Source: Corynebacterium pelargi (GTDB lineage Bacteria; Actinomycetota; Actinomycetes; Mycobacteriales; Mycobacteriaceae). From it: a stretch of DNA of 64,000 nucleotides. Below are positions 43,474-51,564 of the stretch, in pieces. The translations under genes and the position numbers were made by a program. The notes under the pieces are model-generated. The model saw nothing but the letters and a program-made list of their open reading frames with translations, did not search any database and was not told the DNA's origin. The first letter of the stretch is position 1. Each line of letters starts with the position of its first letter. Location of the stretch: contig NZ_BMCX01000003.1 in NCBI RefSeq assembly GCF_014635485.1, positions 347,913-411,912 on the forward strand, given 5' to 3'.

Positions 43474-44336
43474 GCATCCACCTCACCTGGGAATTCGAAG
43501 GGGCTTTGAAAGAGCCTGCCACCGCTATCATCCATGCTGGTGATGGCCTGCATGTGGGCGTCGGAAAGCTCAAAGGTGAAAATATCGGCGTTTTCATATT
43601 GTCGTTGCTTCTGAGCAGACTTAGGCACTGCCGAGCAACCAAGCTGAACAATCCAGCGCAATACCACCTGGGCGGGGGTCTTTTCGAGCTCCTCAGCGAT
43701 ACCCACAATGGTTGGATCCTTCAGGAGATCGCCACGGCCAAGCGGCGACCACGCCTCCGTGACAATGCCAAGCTCTTTATGCACAGCACGCAATTCCGCC
43801 TGAGAAAAGCCGGGGTGCAGCTCCACCTGATTTAGCACCGGGGCAATACCGGTGGCCTGGATAATCTCCTTGAGCACCTCCGGGTAAAAATTGGCCACCG
43901 CGATGGAACGAACCTGGCCGAGGCCTTGGATCTTTGCCAGCGCCTCATAGGATTCCACATACAATCCACGCTGAGGCCACGGCCAGTGCACCATCATGCA
44001 GTCGATGAACTCCATATCCAAGCGCTGAAGCGAAGCCTGGAATGCCTGCTGCACTTCCTGATCGCCCTGCTGGTTATTCCACACCTTCGAGGTAATAAAC
44101 AGCTCTTCTCGGGTGACATCGCCTGCAGCGATGGCCTCGCGCACCGCCTGGCCTACGGCTTCTTCATTCTTATAAATCGCCGCAGTATCGATGTGACGGT
44201 AGCCCACCTCGATGGCTTCGCGCACAGCGCGAATGCACTCAGCGCCTTCTAGATTCCAAGTGCCGAATCCAAGCACCGGCATCTCGGAACCGTCATTGAG
44301 GCTCACGGTTGGAATATTCACTTCTGCTTGACTCAT
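43470..44336 (-). CDS. Aldo/keto reductase (2,5-diketo-D-gluconate reductase type)
   Basis: 288 residues from ATG 44336. AKR motifs: GFGTWNLEGAECIRAVREAIEVGYRHIDTAAIYKNEEAVG with the catalytic Asp and Tyr, SKVWNNQQG where the conserved Lys stands, MVHWPWPQRG with the catalytic His, and IVQLGCSAVPKSAQ for NADPH binding. It reduces aldehydes or ketones; the DkgA-like branch is inferred. First gene of a two-gene operon with the enoyl-CoA hydratase. Confidence 0.9.
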   Translation of the reverse strand: MSQAEVNIPTVSLNDGSEMPVLGFGTWNLEGAECIRAVREAIEVGYRHIDTAAIYKNEEAVGQAVREAIAAGDVTREELFITSKVWNNQQGDQEVQQAFQASLQRLDMEFIDCMMVHWPWPQRGLYVESYEALAKIQGLGQVRSIAVANFYPEVLKEIIQATGIAPVLNQVELHPGFSQAELRAVHKELGIVTEAWSPLGRGDLLKDPTIVGIAEELEKTPAQVVLRWIVQLGCSAVPKSAQKQRQYENADIFTFELSDAHMQAITSMDDSGGRLFQSPFEFPGEVDA

Positions 44337-44530
44337 GCTTTCATTGAACACCTTTGACCCCACCCCCGCTAGGGATTGGCCGATTTTCAGCACACGCCCG
44401 ATTCGGGGGCACCTGCCACACCCAGGCCATAAGGAGAAAAGAAGGTGGTCAAACACGCCCGGGGGTAGTTGGCCGAGCGGATACCACCAAAGGGGCTCCA
44501 ACTGCCCTATCCCCTGGATAGCATGAGCAT

Positions 44531-46015
44531 ATGACCCGCACCTCAGCTCAAGAACTCATCAATGATGTCCTCGACCCAGGCTCCTACCAGTCCTGGGATA
44601 CCCCTCCCGAGTACCACGATATCTCCGAAGATTATCGCGCCAGCCTCGCGCGAGCACGGGAAAAAACGGGGGTGGATGAATCGGTCATTACCGGCGAAGG
44701 CACCATCAATGGCCAGGCAGTGGCGGTGGTGTTAAGCGAGTTTGGATTCCTTGGCGGCTCCATTGGTGCGGCGACAGCCCGAAGGATCATCGACGCCATC
44801 CACAAAGCCACCGATCAGCGCCTACCTCTTTTAATCTCGCCTTCTTCAGGTGGCACTCGCATGCAAGAGGGCACGCCCGCTTTTGCTCTGATGGTCTCGA
44901 TTACCACCGCGGTATATCGCCACAAGGATGCGCACCTGCCCTTCATGGTGTATCTGCGCAATCCCACCACTGGTGGAGTGATGGCTTCTTGGGGTTCTGC
45001 GGGGCATATCACCTACGCCGAGCCTGACGCATTGCTCGGCTTCTTAGGCCCGCGAGTAGTCGAACTGACCACCGGCAGGAAGATCGAAAGCCACATCCAA
45101 TCCGGCGAGCATCTGGCAGCCCACGGCGTGATCGATGGTGTGATCCCACCCGAGCAATTGGCGGCGTCGGTATCCAAACTCATGCGAGTGCTCCAAACAG
45201 CAAGCCCAAGCGCCGAGACCCCTCCCCTTGCCCCAGCACCGAAAGCCCAAGCACCGAGCGCGTGGGAAGCCATCACCGCGACCAGGCAAACTGATCGCCC
45301 AGGGCTCAATGATCTGCTCAGCGCCCTCGGTGAAGATAACGTCATCGAATTGTCTGGCTCCGGAGATGGAAGAACCTCGCATGCCATCCGCATCGTCTTA
45401 GCCCGCATGTTTGATCAGCCGGTTGTCATTGTTGGCCAAGATCGCCATCAGCAGCCGCCAATCGCCGAAGAAGAAATGGGCAATGCCGCGTTGCGTGTTG
45501 CGCGCAGGGGTATTCAACTGGCCCATGAACTACAAATTCCACTGATCTCCGTGGTGGATACTCCCGGTGCGGAATTAAGCGCCGAGGCAGAAACAGGTGG
45601 AATGGCAGGATCCATTGCGCGCACATTGAGCGAATTGGTGTCCGTGGATGTGCCGACGGTGTCGGTGATTCTAGGCCAGGGTTGCGGCGGTGGCGCCTTG
45701 GCCATGTTGCCAGCAGATATCGTGCTTGCGGCAGAAAATGGTTGGCTCAGCCCCCTGCCCCCAGAAGGTGCCAGCGCCATTATCTACCGCGATACCGAGC
45801 ACGCACCCCAGATGATGGAAGAGCAAGGCGTGCAAGCTGCCCAATTGCTCGCAGCCGGCGTGATCGACCGCATCGTGCCCGAAGACGGTGGGCTTATCGA
45901 CGCCACACTGGTGCATATCCAACGCGCTTTGTGGGATTTGCGTACCGCTCCGCAGCGCGTGGGTCGCGAACAGCGCATGCGCCACTATGAACAGCTCGCA
46001 GATCGGCTGAGTTAG
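44531..46015 (+). CDS. accD3: Acyl-CoA carboxylase carboxyltransferase AccD3 (fused beta/alpha type)
   Basis: 494 residues. Beta-like N-terminal half: GEGTINGQAVAVVLSEFGFLGGSIGAATARRI, PSSGGTRMQEGTPAFALM and PTTGGVMASWGSAGHITYAEPDALLGFLGPRV; it lacks the CxxC zinc ribbon of E. coli AccD. An Ala/Pro-rich linker near 220-245 leads to an AccA-like half with VVIVGQDRHQQ, VVDTPGAELSAEAE and LGQGCGGGALAMLPADIVLA. Rv0904c in M. tuberculosis is this type. TAGCAT at 44519-44524, 6 bases before the ATG, indicates a leaderless mRNA. Confidence 0.92.
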   Translation: MTRTSAQELINDVLDPGSYQSWDTPPEYHDISEDYRASLARAREKTGVDESVITGEGTINGQAVAVVLSEFGFLGGSIGAATARRIIDAIHKATDQRLPLLISPSSGGTRMQEGTPAFALMVSITTAVYRHKDAHLPFMVYLRNPTTGGVMASWGSAGHITYAEPDALLGFLGPRVVELTTGRKIESHIQSGEHLAAHGVIDGVIPPEQLAASVSKLMRVLQTASPSAETPPLAPAPKAQAPSAWEAITATRQTDRPGLNDLLSALGEDNVIELSGSGDGRTSHAIRIVLARMFDQPVVIVGQDRHQQPPIAEEEMGNAALRVARRGIQLAHELQIPLISVVDTPGAELSAEAETGGMAGSIARTLSELVSVDVPTVSVILGQGCGGGALAMLPADIVLAAENGWLSPLPPEGASAIIYRDTEHAPQMMEEQGVQAAQLLAAGVIDRIVPEDGGLIDATLVHIQRALWDLRTAPQRVGREQRMRHYEQLADRLS

Positions 46016-46049
46016 CAAGCTTCAGTAGGCGGGCACATAACGCAGCTTG

Positions 46050-46081
46050 GCCTGCTGAAGCCTGCTCCAGCCCGCTCCAGC
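46050..46081 (+). repeat. 10-bp tandem repeat, three copies, downstream of accD3
   Basis: Units CCTGCTGAAG (46051-46060), CCTGCTCCAG (46061-46070) and CCCGCTCCAG (46071-46080) follow each other with one or two changes. They lie 35 bases after the accD3 stop. Confidence 0.7.
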
Positions 46082-46103
46082 AATGTTTGGTGCAGAAATA
46101 GCG

Positions 46104-46130
46104 AACGCCGACGCAATGTGCGTCGGCGTT
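46104..46130. terminator. 12-bp hairpin between accD3 and fkpA
   Basis: AACGCCGACGCA (46104-46115) and TGCGTCGGCGTT (46119-46130) with a 3-base loop; no long U-run on either side. It separates convergent genes. Confidence 0.65.
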
Positions 46131-46192
46131 GCGGGTATTGATCGCCTTTGACGAGGCGGTCGAAATACTCGGTGCGAATTACTTGGTACGAA

Positions 46193-46558
46193 TTACTTGG
46201 TGTCGAGCAAGTCGATTACAAAGACCAAGGTGCGACCGGACAGCGGGTGTCCGCCGCCTTCGGGGCCGTAGGCTGCCTCCGGCGGGATGGTGAGCTGACG
46301 GCGGCCGCCAACTTTCATGCCGGGGATGCCCTCTTGCCAACCAGCGATGAGGCCGGACAGTGGGAATTCGATGCTTTGACCGCGATCCCAGGAAGAGTCA
46401 AACTCTTGGCCAGTTTCGAAGTCCACACCAACATAGTGCACCTCGACGAAACCGCCGGCTTGGGCCTCGGCGCCATCGCCTTCCACGAGGTCGACGATCA
46501 CGATGTCTTCAGGTGCAGGACCTTCAGGTACCTCGATCTGGGGCTTTTCCATGGACAT
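46193..46558 (-). CDS. fkpA: FKBP-type peptidyl-prolyl cis-trans isomerase
   Basis: 121 residues. The single FKBP domain spans about 15-120 with GGFVEVHYVGVDFETGQEFDSSWDRGQSIEFPLSGLIAGWQEGIPGMKVGGRRQLTIPPEAAYG, the canonical active-site pattern (Tyr, Phe, Asp, Ile and Trp positions). No signal peptide is present, so it is cytoplasmic. The ATG at 46558 is used with AGGAG upstream; another ATG lies two codons inside. Neighbour of gltA in Corynebacterium. Confidence 0.95.
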   Translation of the reverse strand: MSMEKPQIEVPEGPAPEDIVIVDLVEGDGAEAQAGGFVEVHYVGVDFETGQEFDSSWDRGQSIEFPLSGLIAGWQEGIPGMKVGGRRQLTIPPEAAYGPEGGGHPLSGRTLVFVIDLLDTK

Positions 46559-46769
46559 TTTTCAGTCTCCTAGGTAGGGGTCTGTCGTTCGTCTGATTGA
46601 GGCTTTTATGAGGCTTCAGTCAGACATTTGGCACTATCTTACCCAGCCACCTGGCACTTCGCTGCAATGTGCAGGTCAGAGCGGGCAGACTATGCACAGG
46701 TTCTTATCAAAATTCTGCAATCCCACCGCGCTTGAACGTCTGACACTTGACGCTTCTTTCGAAGCAAAA

Positions 46770-46799
46770 ATGCCCACGGCCGAAAGGGCTCGTGGGCAT
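46770..46799 (-). terminator. Rho-independent terminator of gltA
   Basis: ATGCCCACG (46770-46778) and CGTGGGCAT (46791-46799) with an inner GGCC/GGCT-like stem; on the minus strand it is followed by TTTTTGC. Confidence 0.87.
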
Positions 46800-46831
46800 G
46801 ATTGAGGTCTTTTGCTACACGCTAGTGTTTC

Positions 46832-48121
46832 TTAGCGCTCTTCGCGCGGGGTGACCTTGCGCAGTGCCTCGCCGGTGTACACCTGGCGCGGGCGGTTGAT
46901 CTTGGTGGTGGTGGAAAGCTGCTCGCGGTACTGAGCGATCCAGCCGGGCAGACGACCAATGGCAAAGAGCACGGTGAAGAAGTCCGTGGGGAAGCCCATG
47001 GCGCGGTAGATCAGGCCGGTGTAGAAGTCGACGTTCGGGTAGAGCTTGCGGGAGACGAAGTAGTCGTCGTTCAGTGCAATCTCTTCGAGCTTCATGGCCA
47101 GATCCAGCAGGTCATCGCCGCCGAGGTGCTCAAGAATCTCGTGGGCGGTTTCCTTCACGATGGCCGCGCGCGGGTCGTAGTTCTTGTACACGCGGTGGCC
47201 GAAGCCCATCAGGCGTACGCCCTTTTCCTTGTTCTTCACGCGGTTCATGAAGTCGGTAGCGTCGCCGCCGTTTTGCTTGATCTCTTCAAGCATCTCCAGC
47301 ACAGCCTGGTTAGCGCCACCGTGCAGCGGGCCGGACAGGGCGTTGATGCCACCAGCGATAGCCACGAACATGTTGGCCTGTGCAGAGCCGATCATGCGCA
47401 CGGTGGAGGTGGAGCAGTTCTGCTCGTGGTCTGCGTGCAGGATGAGCAGCTTGTCCAGGGCCTTGGCCACGACCGGATCAACCTCATAAGGCTCGGTCGG
47501 GTAGCCGAACATCATGCGCAGGAAGTTCTCGCGAGCGTTCAGCGAGTTGTCCGGGTACATGTAGGGCTGACCCTTGGATGCGCGGTATGCATAGGCCGCC
47601 AGCATCGGCACCTTAGCCAGCAGGCGAACGGTGGCCTTGTCCAACTGCTCCTCGTCGAGGGGGTTGAGCTGATCCTGGTAGTAGGTGGACAGAATGTTCA
47701 GCGAGGAGGCCAGCACTGCCATCGGGTGGGAGTTGCGCGGGAAGATGTTGAACTGCGCCTTGAAGTCCTCATCCAGCAGGGTGTGGTGGCGGATCTCGTC
47801 GTTGAAGTTACGCAGCTCTTCAACGGTGGGCAGGTGGCCCTTGATCAGGAGGTAGGACACCTCGTTGAAGGTGGCGTTTTCAGCCAGGTCGGCAATGTCG
47901 TATCCGCGGTGGCGCAGGATGCCCGCATCGCCATCGATGTAGGTGATCTTGGACTCGCAGGAGCCGGTGGAGACATAACCGGGGTCGAAGGTGACCAGGC
48001 CAGTTTCGCTCAAAAGCTTGTCGAGGACAATGCCGTTATTACCCTCGGAAGCTTCGATGAGGTTCATCTCATATTCGCCGCCGGGGTAGTGGAGAACGGC
48101 CTTGTTGTTGTCAGTAGCCAC
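46832..48121 (-). CDS. gltA: Citrate synthase GltA
   Basis: 429 residues from GTG 48121, chosen because homologues start at VATDNNKAVLHYPGGE and because AAGGAAAGGGAAG stands right before it; the ATG at 48205 would add 28 unrelated residues. Active-site regions: LNARENFLRMMFGYPTEPYEVDP, HADHEQNCSTSTVRMIGS, LSGPLHGGANQ, GFGHRVYKNYDPRA with the catalytic His, and FYTGLIYRAMGFPTDFFT with the catalytic Asp. It condenses acetyl-CoA with oxaloacetate. A RamB-like site lies about 180 bases upstream. Confidence 0.97.
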   Translation of the reverse strand: MATDNNKAVLHYPGGEYEMNLIEASEGNNGIVLDKLLSETGLVTFDPGYVSTGSCESKITYIDGDAGILRHRGYDIADLAENATFNEVSYLLIKGHLPTVEELRNFNDEIRHHTLLDEDFKAQFNIFPRNSHPMAVLASSLNILSTYYQDQLNPLDEEQLDKATVRLLAKVPMLAAYAYRASKGQPYMYPDNSLNARENFLRMMFGYPTEPYEVDPVVAKALDKLLILHADHEQNCSTSTVRMIGSAQANMFVAIAGGINALSGPLHGGANQAVLEMLEEIKQNGGDATDFMNRVKNKEKGVRLMGFGHRVYKNYDPRAAIVKETAHEILEHLGGDDLLDLAMKLEEIALNDDYFVSRKLYPNVDFYTGLIYRAMGFPTDFFTVLFAIGRLPGWIAQYREQLSTTTKINRPRQVYTGEALRKVTPREER

Positions 48122-48301
48122 AACTTCCCTTTCCTTGTGGCCCCCGGCGATCAAGTGTGCATCGCATTTGCGCCTGGGCCAACGTTTCTTCGGGTCCGCG
48201 CGCAATCTTGGGGTTGCTCAAGATCGCACTTTCGAACGATGGTGTTCATGTTGTTTTTCTTCCAATGGGCAGCTCGTACTGCCATGGATCACAGCCTAGT
48301 C

Positions 48302-48313
48302 TAGCAAAGTTTG
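48302..48313 (-). promoter_or_regulatory. Candidate RamB site upstream of gltA
   Basis: On the minus strand the sequence reads CAAACTTTGCTA, close to the RamB motif with core AACTTTGCAAA. It is 181 bases upstream of the gltA start codon. Confidence 0.5.
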
Positions 48314-48537
48314 TGATACACCCTACATTGCAAGAAAATTCGGAATGAACTCGCAGTGTTTCACCCCCTACCTGCCCGCCACGCCAGGCTCAGCCGGGGG
48401 CTATGCAAACTTTTTTGCCGCCTCCTTTCGCTTGTCGACGCCCCCTGTGGTGCTTCAGCTCACGCACGCATCACCACTCCCCCTCCTCCATTTCCACCCC
48501 TGTTTGAGGTAGTGCGCGGTACGATCAGCAGGTCTGG

Positions 48538-48551
48538 ATTGCTTGAGCAAT
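48538..48551 (+). promoter_or_regulatory. Palindrome in the serC leader
   Basis: ATTGCT (48538-48543), TG, AGCAAT (48546-48551) is a perfect dyad. It lies 13 bases past a TACGAT -10-like hexamer, so it would be at or just after the transcription start, 38 bases before the serC ATG. Confidence 0.45.
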
Positions 48552-48589
48552 CACCGACACCGCCCACTGCTTGCTAACCAGGAAAGAAC

Positions 48590-49711
48590 ATGAGCGAATT
48601 TCCATCGTTGCCCAAAGATCTCATCCCTTCCGATGCACGTTTCGGCTGCGGCCCCTCCAAGGTTCGCCCGGAGCAGCTCCAGGCCGTTGTCGATCATGGC
48701 ATCGACATCATTGGCACCTCACACCGCCAACCTGCCGTCAAGGACGTCGTTGGTTCGGTTCGCGAAGGCTTGGCCTCTTTGTTCTCCCTACCCGAGGGCT
48801 ATGAAATTGTGCTCTCCCTCGGTGGCGCTACCGCCTTCTGGGATGCCGCAACCTTTGGTTTGATCGAGCAGCAGTCCGGCCACCTGGCATTTGGCGAGTT
48901 CTCCTCGAAGTTTGCCCAAGCCTCCAAGAAGGCTCCCTGGCTCAATGAGCCAACCGTGATCAACGCGGAACCCGGCGATGCTCCTGCACCGCAGGCCATG
49001 GAAGGCTGCGACGTATTGGCTTGGGCTCATAATGAAACCTCCACCGGCGCGATGGTGGATGTTGTGCGCCCCGAAGGCAGCGAGGGCTCACTGATCGCCA
49101 TCGACGCCACCTCCGGTGCCGGCGGCTTGCCTGTAGATATGGCGCAGGCCGATGTCTACTACTTCTCTCCCCAGAAGTGCTTCGCCTCCGATGGTGGCCT
49201 GTGGTTGGCTGCCATGAGCCCTGCAGCCATTGAGCGCATTGCCAAGATCAATGCCTCGGATCGCTTCATCCCGGCCTTCTTAAACCTGCAAACTGCAGTG
49301 GAGAATTCCCGGAAGAACCAGACCTACAACACTCCTGCCGTAGGCACCCTGCTCATGCTGGATAATCAGGTGCAGTGGATGAATGAGGCCGGTGGCCTCG
49401 ATGCGATGGTCGCTCGCACGTCCGCTAACGCCAAGGCCCTGTACGACTGGGCTGAGGCTCACGAGCACGCATCTTGCTTTGTTAGCGATCCCGCCAAGCG
49501 TTCGCTCGTGGTGGGCACCATCGACTTTGATGAGTCCATCGATGCTGCAGCCCTTGCCAAGGCACTGCGCTCCAATGGCATCTTGGATGTTGAGCCTTAT
49601 CGCAAGCTTGGCCGCAACCAGCTTCGTATTGGCATGTTCCCGGCGATTGAGACTGAGGACATTGTCACCCTGACCAAGGCCATCGATTACACCATCGAGC
49701 ACATGGCCTAA
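48590..49711 (+). CDS. serC: Phosphoserine aminotransferase SerC
   Basis: 373 residues, actinobacterial-type length. Begins SLPKDLIPSDARFGCGPSKVRPEQLQAV with the substrate-binding GPSKVR, PLP contacts in LSLGGATAFWDAATFGL, ATSGAGGLPVDMAQADVYYFSPQKCFASDGGLW with the PLP Lys in SPQK (about residue 195) and TYNTPAVGTLLML. It makes phosphoserine from phosphohydroxypyruvate. AGGAAAG precedes the ATG. Adjacent to gltA as in C. glutamicum. Confidence 0.95.
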   Translation: MSEFPSLPKDLIPSDARFGCGPSKVRPEQLQAVVDHGIDIIGTSHRQPAVKDVVGSVREGLASLFSLPEGYEIVLSLGGATAFWDAATFGLIEQQSGHLAFGEFSSKFAQASKKAPWLNEPTVINAEPGDAPAPQAMEGCDVLAWAHNETSTGAMVDVVRPEGSEGSLIAIDATSGAGGLPVDMAQADVYYFSPQKCFASDGGLWLAAMSPAAIERIAKINASDRFIPAFLNLQTAVENSRKNQTYNTPAVGTLLMLDNQVQWMNEAGGLDAMVARTSANAKALYDWAEAHEHASCFVSDPAKRSLVVGTIDFDESIDAAALAKALRSNGILDVEPYRKLGRNQLRIGMFPAIETEDIVTLTKAIDYTIEHMA

Positions 49712-49726
49712 GCCTGCTAGCTCTGC

Positions 49727-49767
49727 ACCCGCGCGATTGAGGAGTTTTATTCTCCTTTCGCGCGGGT
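49727..49767 (+). terminator. Hairpin downstream of serC
   Basis: ACCCGCGCG (49727-49735) pairs with CGCGCGGGT (49759-49767), with an inner GAGGAG/CTCC arm and a TTTTAT loop. No long U-run follows; probable terminator or 3'-end hairpin. Confidence 0.6.
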
Positions 49768-49836
49768 TGCATGCGTTATGGTGGAAGACATCAATTGCGC
49801 GCGGCGTTGATGCAATGGAAGAAACGGAGTGCGAAT

Positions 49837-50700
49837 ATGCGCGAACTTCGCCTGATCCCTGAAGAGTCGACACATTCTTCGTTGGTTTTTGAAGCAAGCG
49901 ACAATCAAGAACAGTTCTTCTTGGCTGTCGATGATTCACTGCGCGAAGCACTTCAAGTTTCTGAACCTGCAGCCACTGAGCAAGACGCAAGCGAAGAAGA
50001 GCAGCCCAAAGAGCCCGAGGTGCAAGAAGCACCGAAGCCTGCGCGCAACCAAAAAGAGGTTGATCCGCGTTTAACCAACCCGCTGAAGATGCGTCCACGG
50101 GAGATTCAAGAGCGTCTTCGCCGTGGCGGCACCATCGCTGAGTTGGCAGAAGAAAACGGAGTGACAGAGTCGCGCATCGAGCCTTTTGCTCACCCCGTGC
50201 TGCTGGAGCGATCCCGCATCGCGAATATGGCCAAGCAATCCAATCCGGTGCGCGATGATGGACCGGCGCAACTGACGTTGTGGGAAATCCTGGCTACCGC
50301 CTTCGCCGCACGAGGCATGGAGCTCCAAGATGCCACCTGGGATGCCTACCGGGATAGCGCTAACCAGTGGGTTATCAAAGTGACATGGCAATCAGGCTTG
50401 AGTGAGCAAAGTGCCGAGTGGAATTTCGTGCTCCACGGCGCGGGTGCAAAAACCACCGTGGCGCGCAATGCCGTGGCGGCCGATTTGATTGACCCCAATT
50501 TTGCTCAGCCGGTGCGGAACTTAAGCGCGGTCCAGGAACAGACCCCGGTTGAAGAAGATGAGGCGGAAGAAACCACCGTCGAAGGCGAACTCCTCCAACA
50601 CCCTGAACCTCAGCCGCGCAAGCGTCGAAAAGCTGTGACTCCAAGCTGGGAAGACGTGCTGCTTGGGGTGCGCACCAACACCAAACGCCCGAGGTCCTAG
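49837..50700 (+). CDS. sepH: Septation protein SepH
   Basis: 287 residues from ATG 49837, with GGAG upstream; the frame from 49771 is rejected since family members begin MRELRLI. The SepH domain (DUF3071) contains LTNPLKMRPREIQERLRRGGTIAELAEENGVTESRIEPFAHPVLLERSRIA with its helix-turn-helix-like part at about 75-130, then LTLWEILATAFAARGMELQDATWDAYRD. An acidic linker near 45-75 precedes it. The C-terminus is basic (QPRKRRKAV, RTNTKRPRS). SepH activates FtsZ assembly in actinobacteria. The following gene starts 6 bases later. Confidence 0.93.
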   Translation: MRELRLIPEESTHSSLVFEASDNQEQFFLAVDDSLREALQVSEPAATEQDASEEEQPKEPEVQEAPKPARNQKEVDPRLTNPLKMRPREIQERLRRGGTIAELAEENGVTESRIEPFAHPVLLERSRIANMAKQSNPVRDDGPAQLTLWEILATAFAARGMELQDATWDAYRDSANQWVIKVTWQSGLSEQSAEWNFVLHGAGAKTTVARNAVAADLIDPNFAQPVRNLSAVQEQTPVEEDEAEETTVEGELLQHPEPQPRKRRKAVTPSWEDVLLGVRTNTKRPRS

Positions 50701-50706
50701 GCAACC

Positions 50707-51564
50707 ATGACCGAGACTTCGCAGCACCAAACGGTAGTCACGCTGTGGTATCTGACCACCGCCGATCCAGCCGCTGTGATCCAATCGCAGCCCAAAGCAG
50801 ACCGCGGATTCGGGCGGAAATTGCTCGCGCAACTCAACCCCCTGTGGCCCATTACGCCCATCGGGCAATTCGCACTCAACCGTTCGGCTCAAGCCTCAAA
50901 AGACGAGTTTTATATCGCCGGTTTCCCGGGCTTGAGCATCATCCAAACGTGTTTGGACACCACCCAGCCTTCGGCGATTCCGGATTACCTGCGCCAGGCG
51001 ATTCCGGCGGCTGAGGTGTATGCATTTTTAAGCGAGCAGCACACGGGCCTGGGCGGCTTTGCGCATTGGAAAGGCGGGACGCTGAAGCGTTCTTTCGCAG
51101 CGATGCGTGAGCGGGTCTTTGAAGATATCGGACTCCCGGAACCTTTTGAGCAACCATATTGGGCAGGAGAGACAGCGGAGCCGGTCGGCGGTATTGCATT
51201 GCCCTTCGTGCCCCTCGAACTTGTCCAAGAAGCACAGCGCGCATGGCTTTGCTTTGATCCTGCCGACGCCAATGACATCAACGTGGTGGCCTATGCCATC
51301 GATGGGCGCCCCGAACCCAAAGTGGCCAAGCCTCAAGCCACCATCGGACAGGTGGCACAAGCAGCTTCAGCCAAGCTTGGTTTGGGAGAGCAGCGCCGCG
51401 ATTACGACGATTATGAAGAACACGAAAGCCCCGAGCGAGAACTCGATGAATATCTCGCTCAGGGCACCTCAAAGGCGCGCGGGTGGCTGCACACCATCGG
51501 CAGCACCGTGTTAAAGGCGCTGCAGAATATTAAAGAGCGCTTGCGCCACGTTGATCGCTCTTAA
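50707..51564 (+). CDS. DUF6928 family protein in the sepH operon
   Basis: 285 residues, no signal peptide. The DUF6928 pattern is seen: VTLWYLTTADPAAVIQSQPKADRGFGRKLLAQLNPLWPITPIGQFALNRS, DEFYIAGFPGLSIIQ, AYAFLSEQHTGLGGFAHWKGGTLKRSFAAMR and PFVPLELVQEAQRAWLCFD. A charged C-terminal tail (DYDDYEEHESPERELDEY) follows. Function unknown. The 6-base gap to sepH suggests cotranscription, so a link with cell division is possible. Its last 35 bases overlap the convergent TrmH gene. Confidence 0.85.
   Translation: MTETSQHQTVVTLWYLTTADPAAVIQSQPKADRGFGRKLLAQLNPLWPITPIGQFALNRSAQASKDEFYIAGFPGLSIIQTCLDTTQPSAIPDYLRQAIPAAEVYAFLSEQHTGLGGFAHWKGGTLKRSFAAMRERVFEDIGLPEPFEQPYWAGETAEPVGGIALPFVPLELVQEAQRAWLCFDPADANDINVVAYAIDGRPEPKVAKPQATIGQVAQAASAKLGLGEQRRDYDDYEEHESPERELDEYLAQGTSKARGWLHTIGSTVLKALQNIKERLRHVDRS

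Larger units (their letters stand above)
48122..48589. other. Divergent gltA-serC intergenic region with candidate operators
   Basis: 468 bases, no convincing gene. It holds the gltA leader and promoter (minus) and the serC promoter (plus). CAAACTTTGCTA on the minus strand (48313-48302) matches the RamB core ACTTTGC; RamA, RamB and GlxR are known to act on C. glutamicum gltA. A TACGAT -10-like hexamer at 48520-48525 and the palindrome ATTGCTTGAGCAAT at 48538-48551 sit before serC. A C-rich CCCCCTCCTCC stretch lies near 48480. Confidence 0.5.

Noticed and set aside
48122..48205. Upstream ATG adding 28 residues to citrate synthase
   Set aside because: The added residues are unlike citrate synthases, and the GTG at 48121 is preceded by AAGGAAAGGGAAG and matches the normal N-terminus.
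47126..48304. 392-aa open frame antisense to gltA
   Set aside because: It is a shadow of the highly biased gltA codons; its sequence is rich in Val/Gly/His with no domain, and gltA is certain.
48282..48330. GlxR (CRP-type) operator upstream of gltA
   Set aside because: ATCACA and TGTGAT half-sites are present but separated by about 18 bases, not 6, so they do not form the usual TGTGA-N6-TCACA site.
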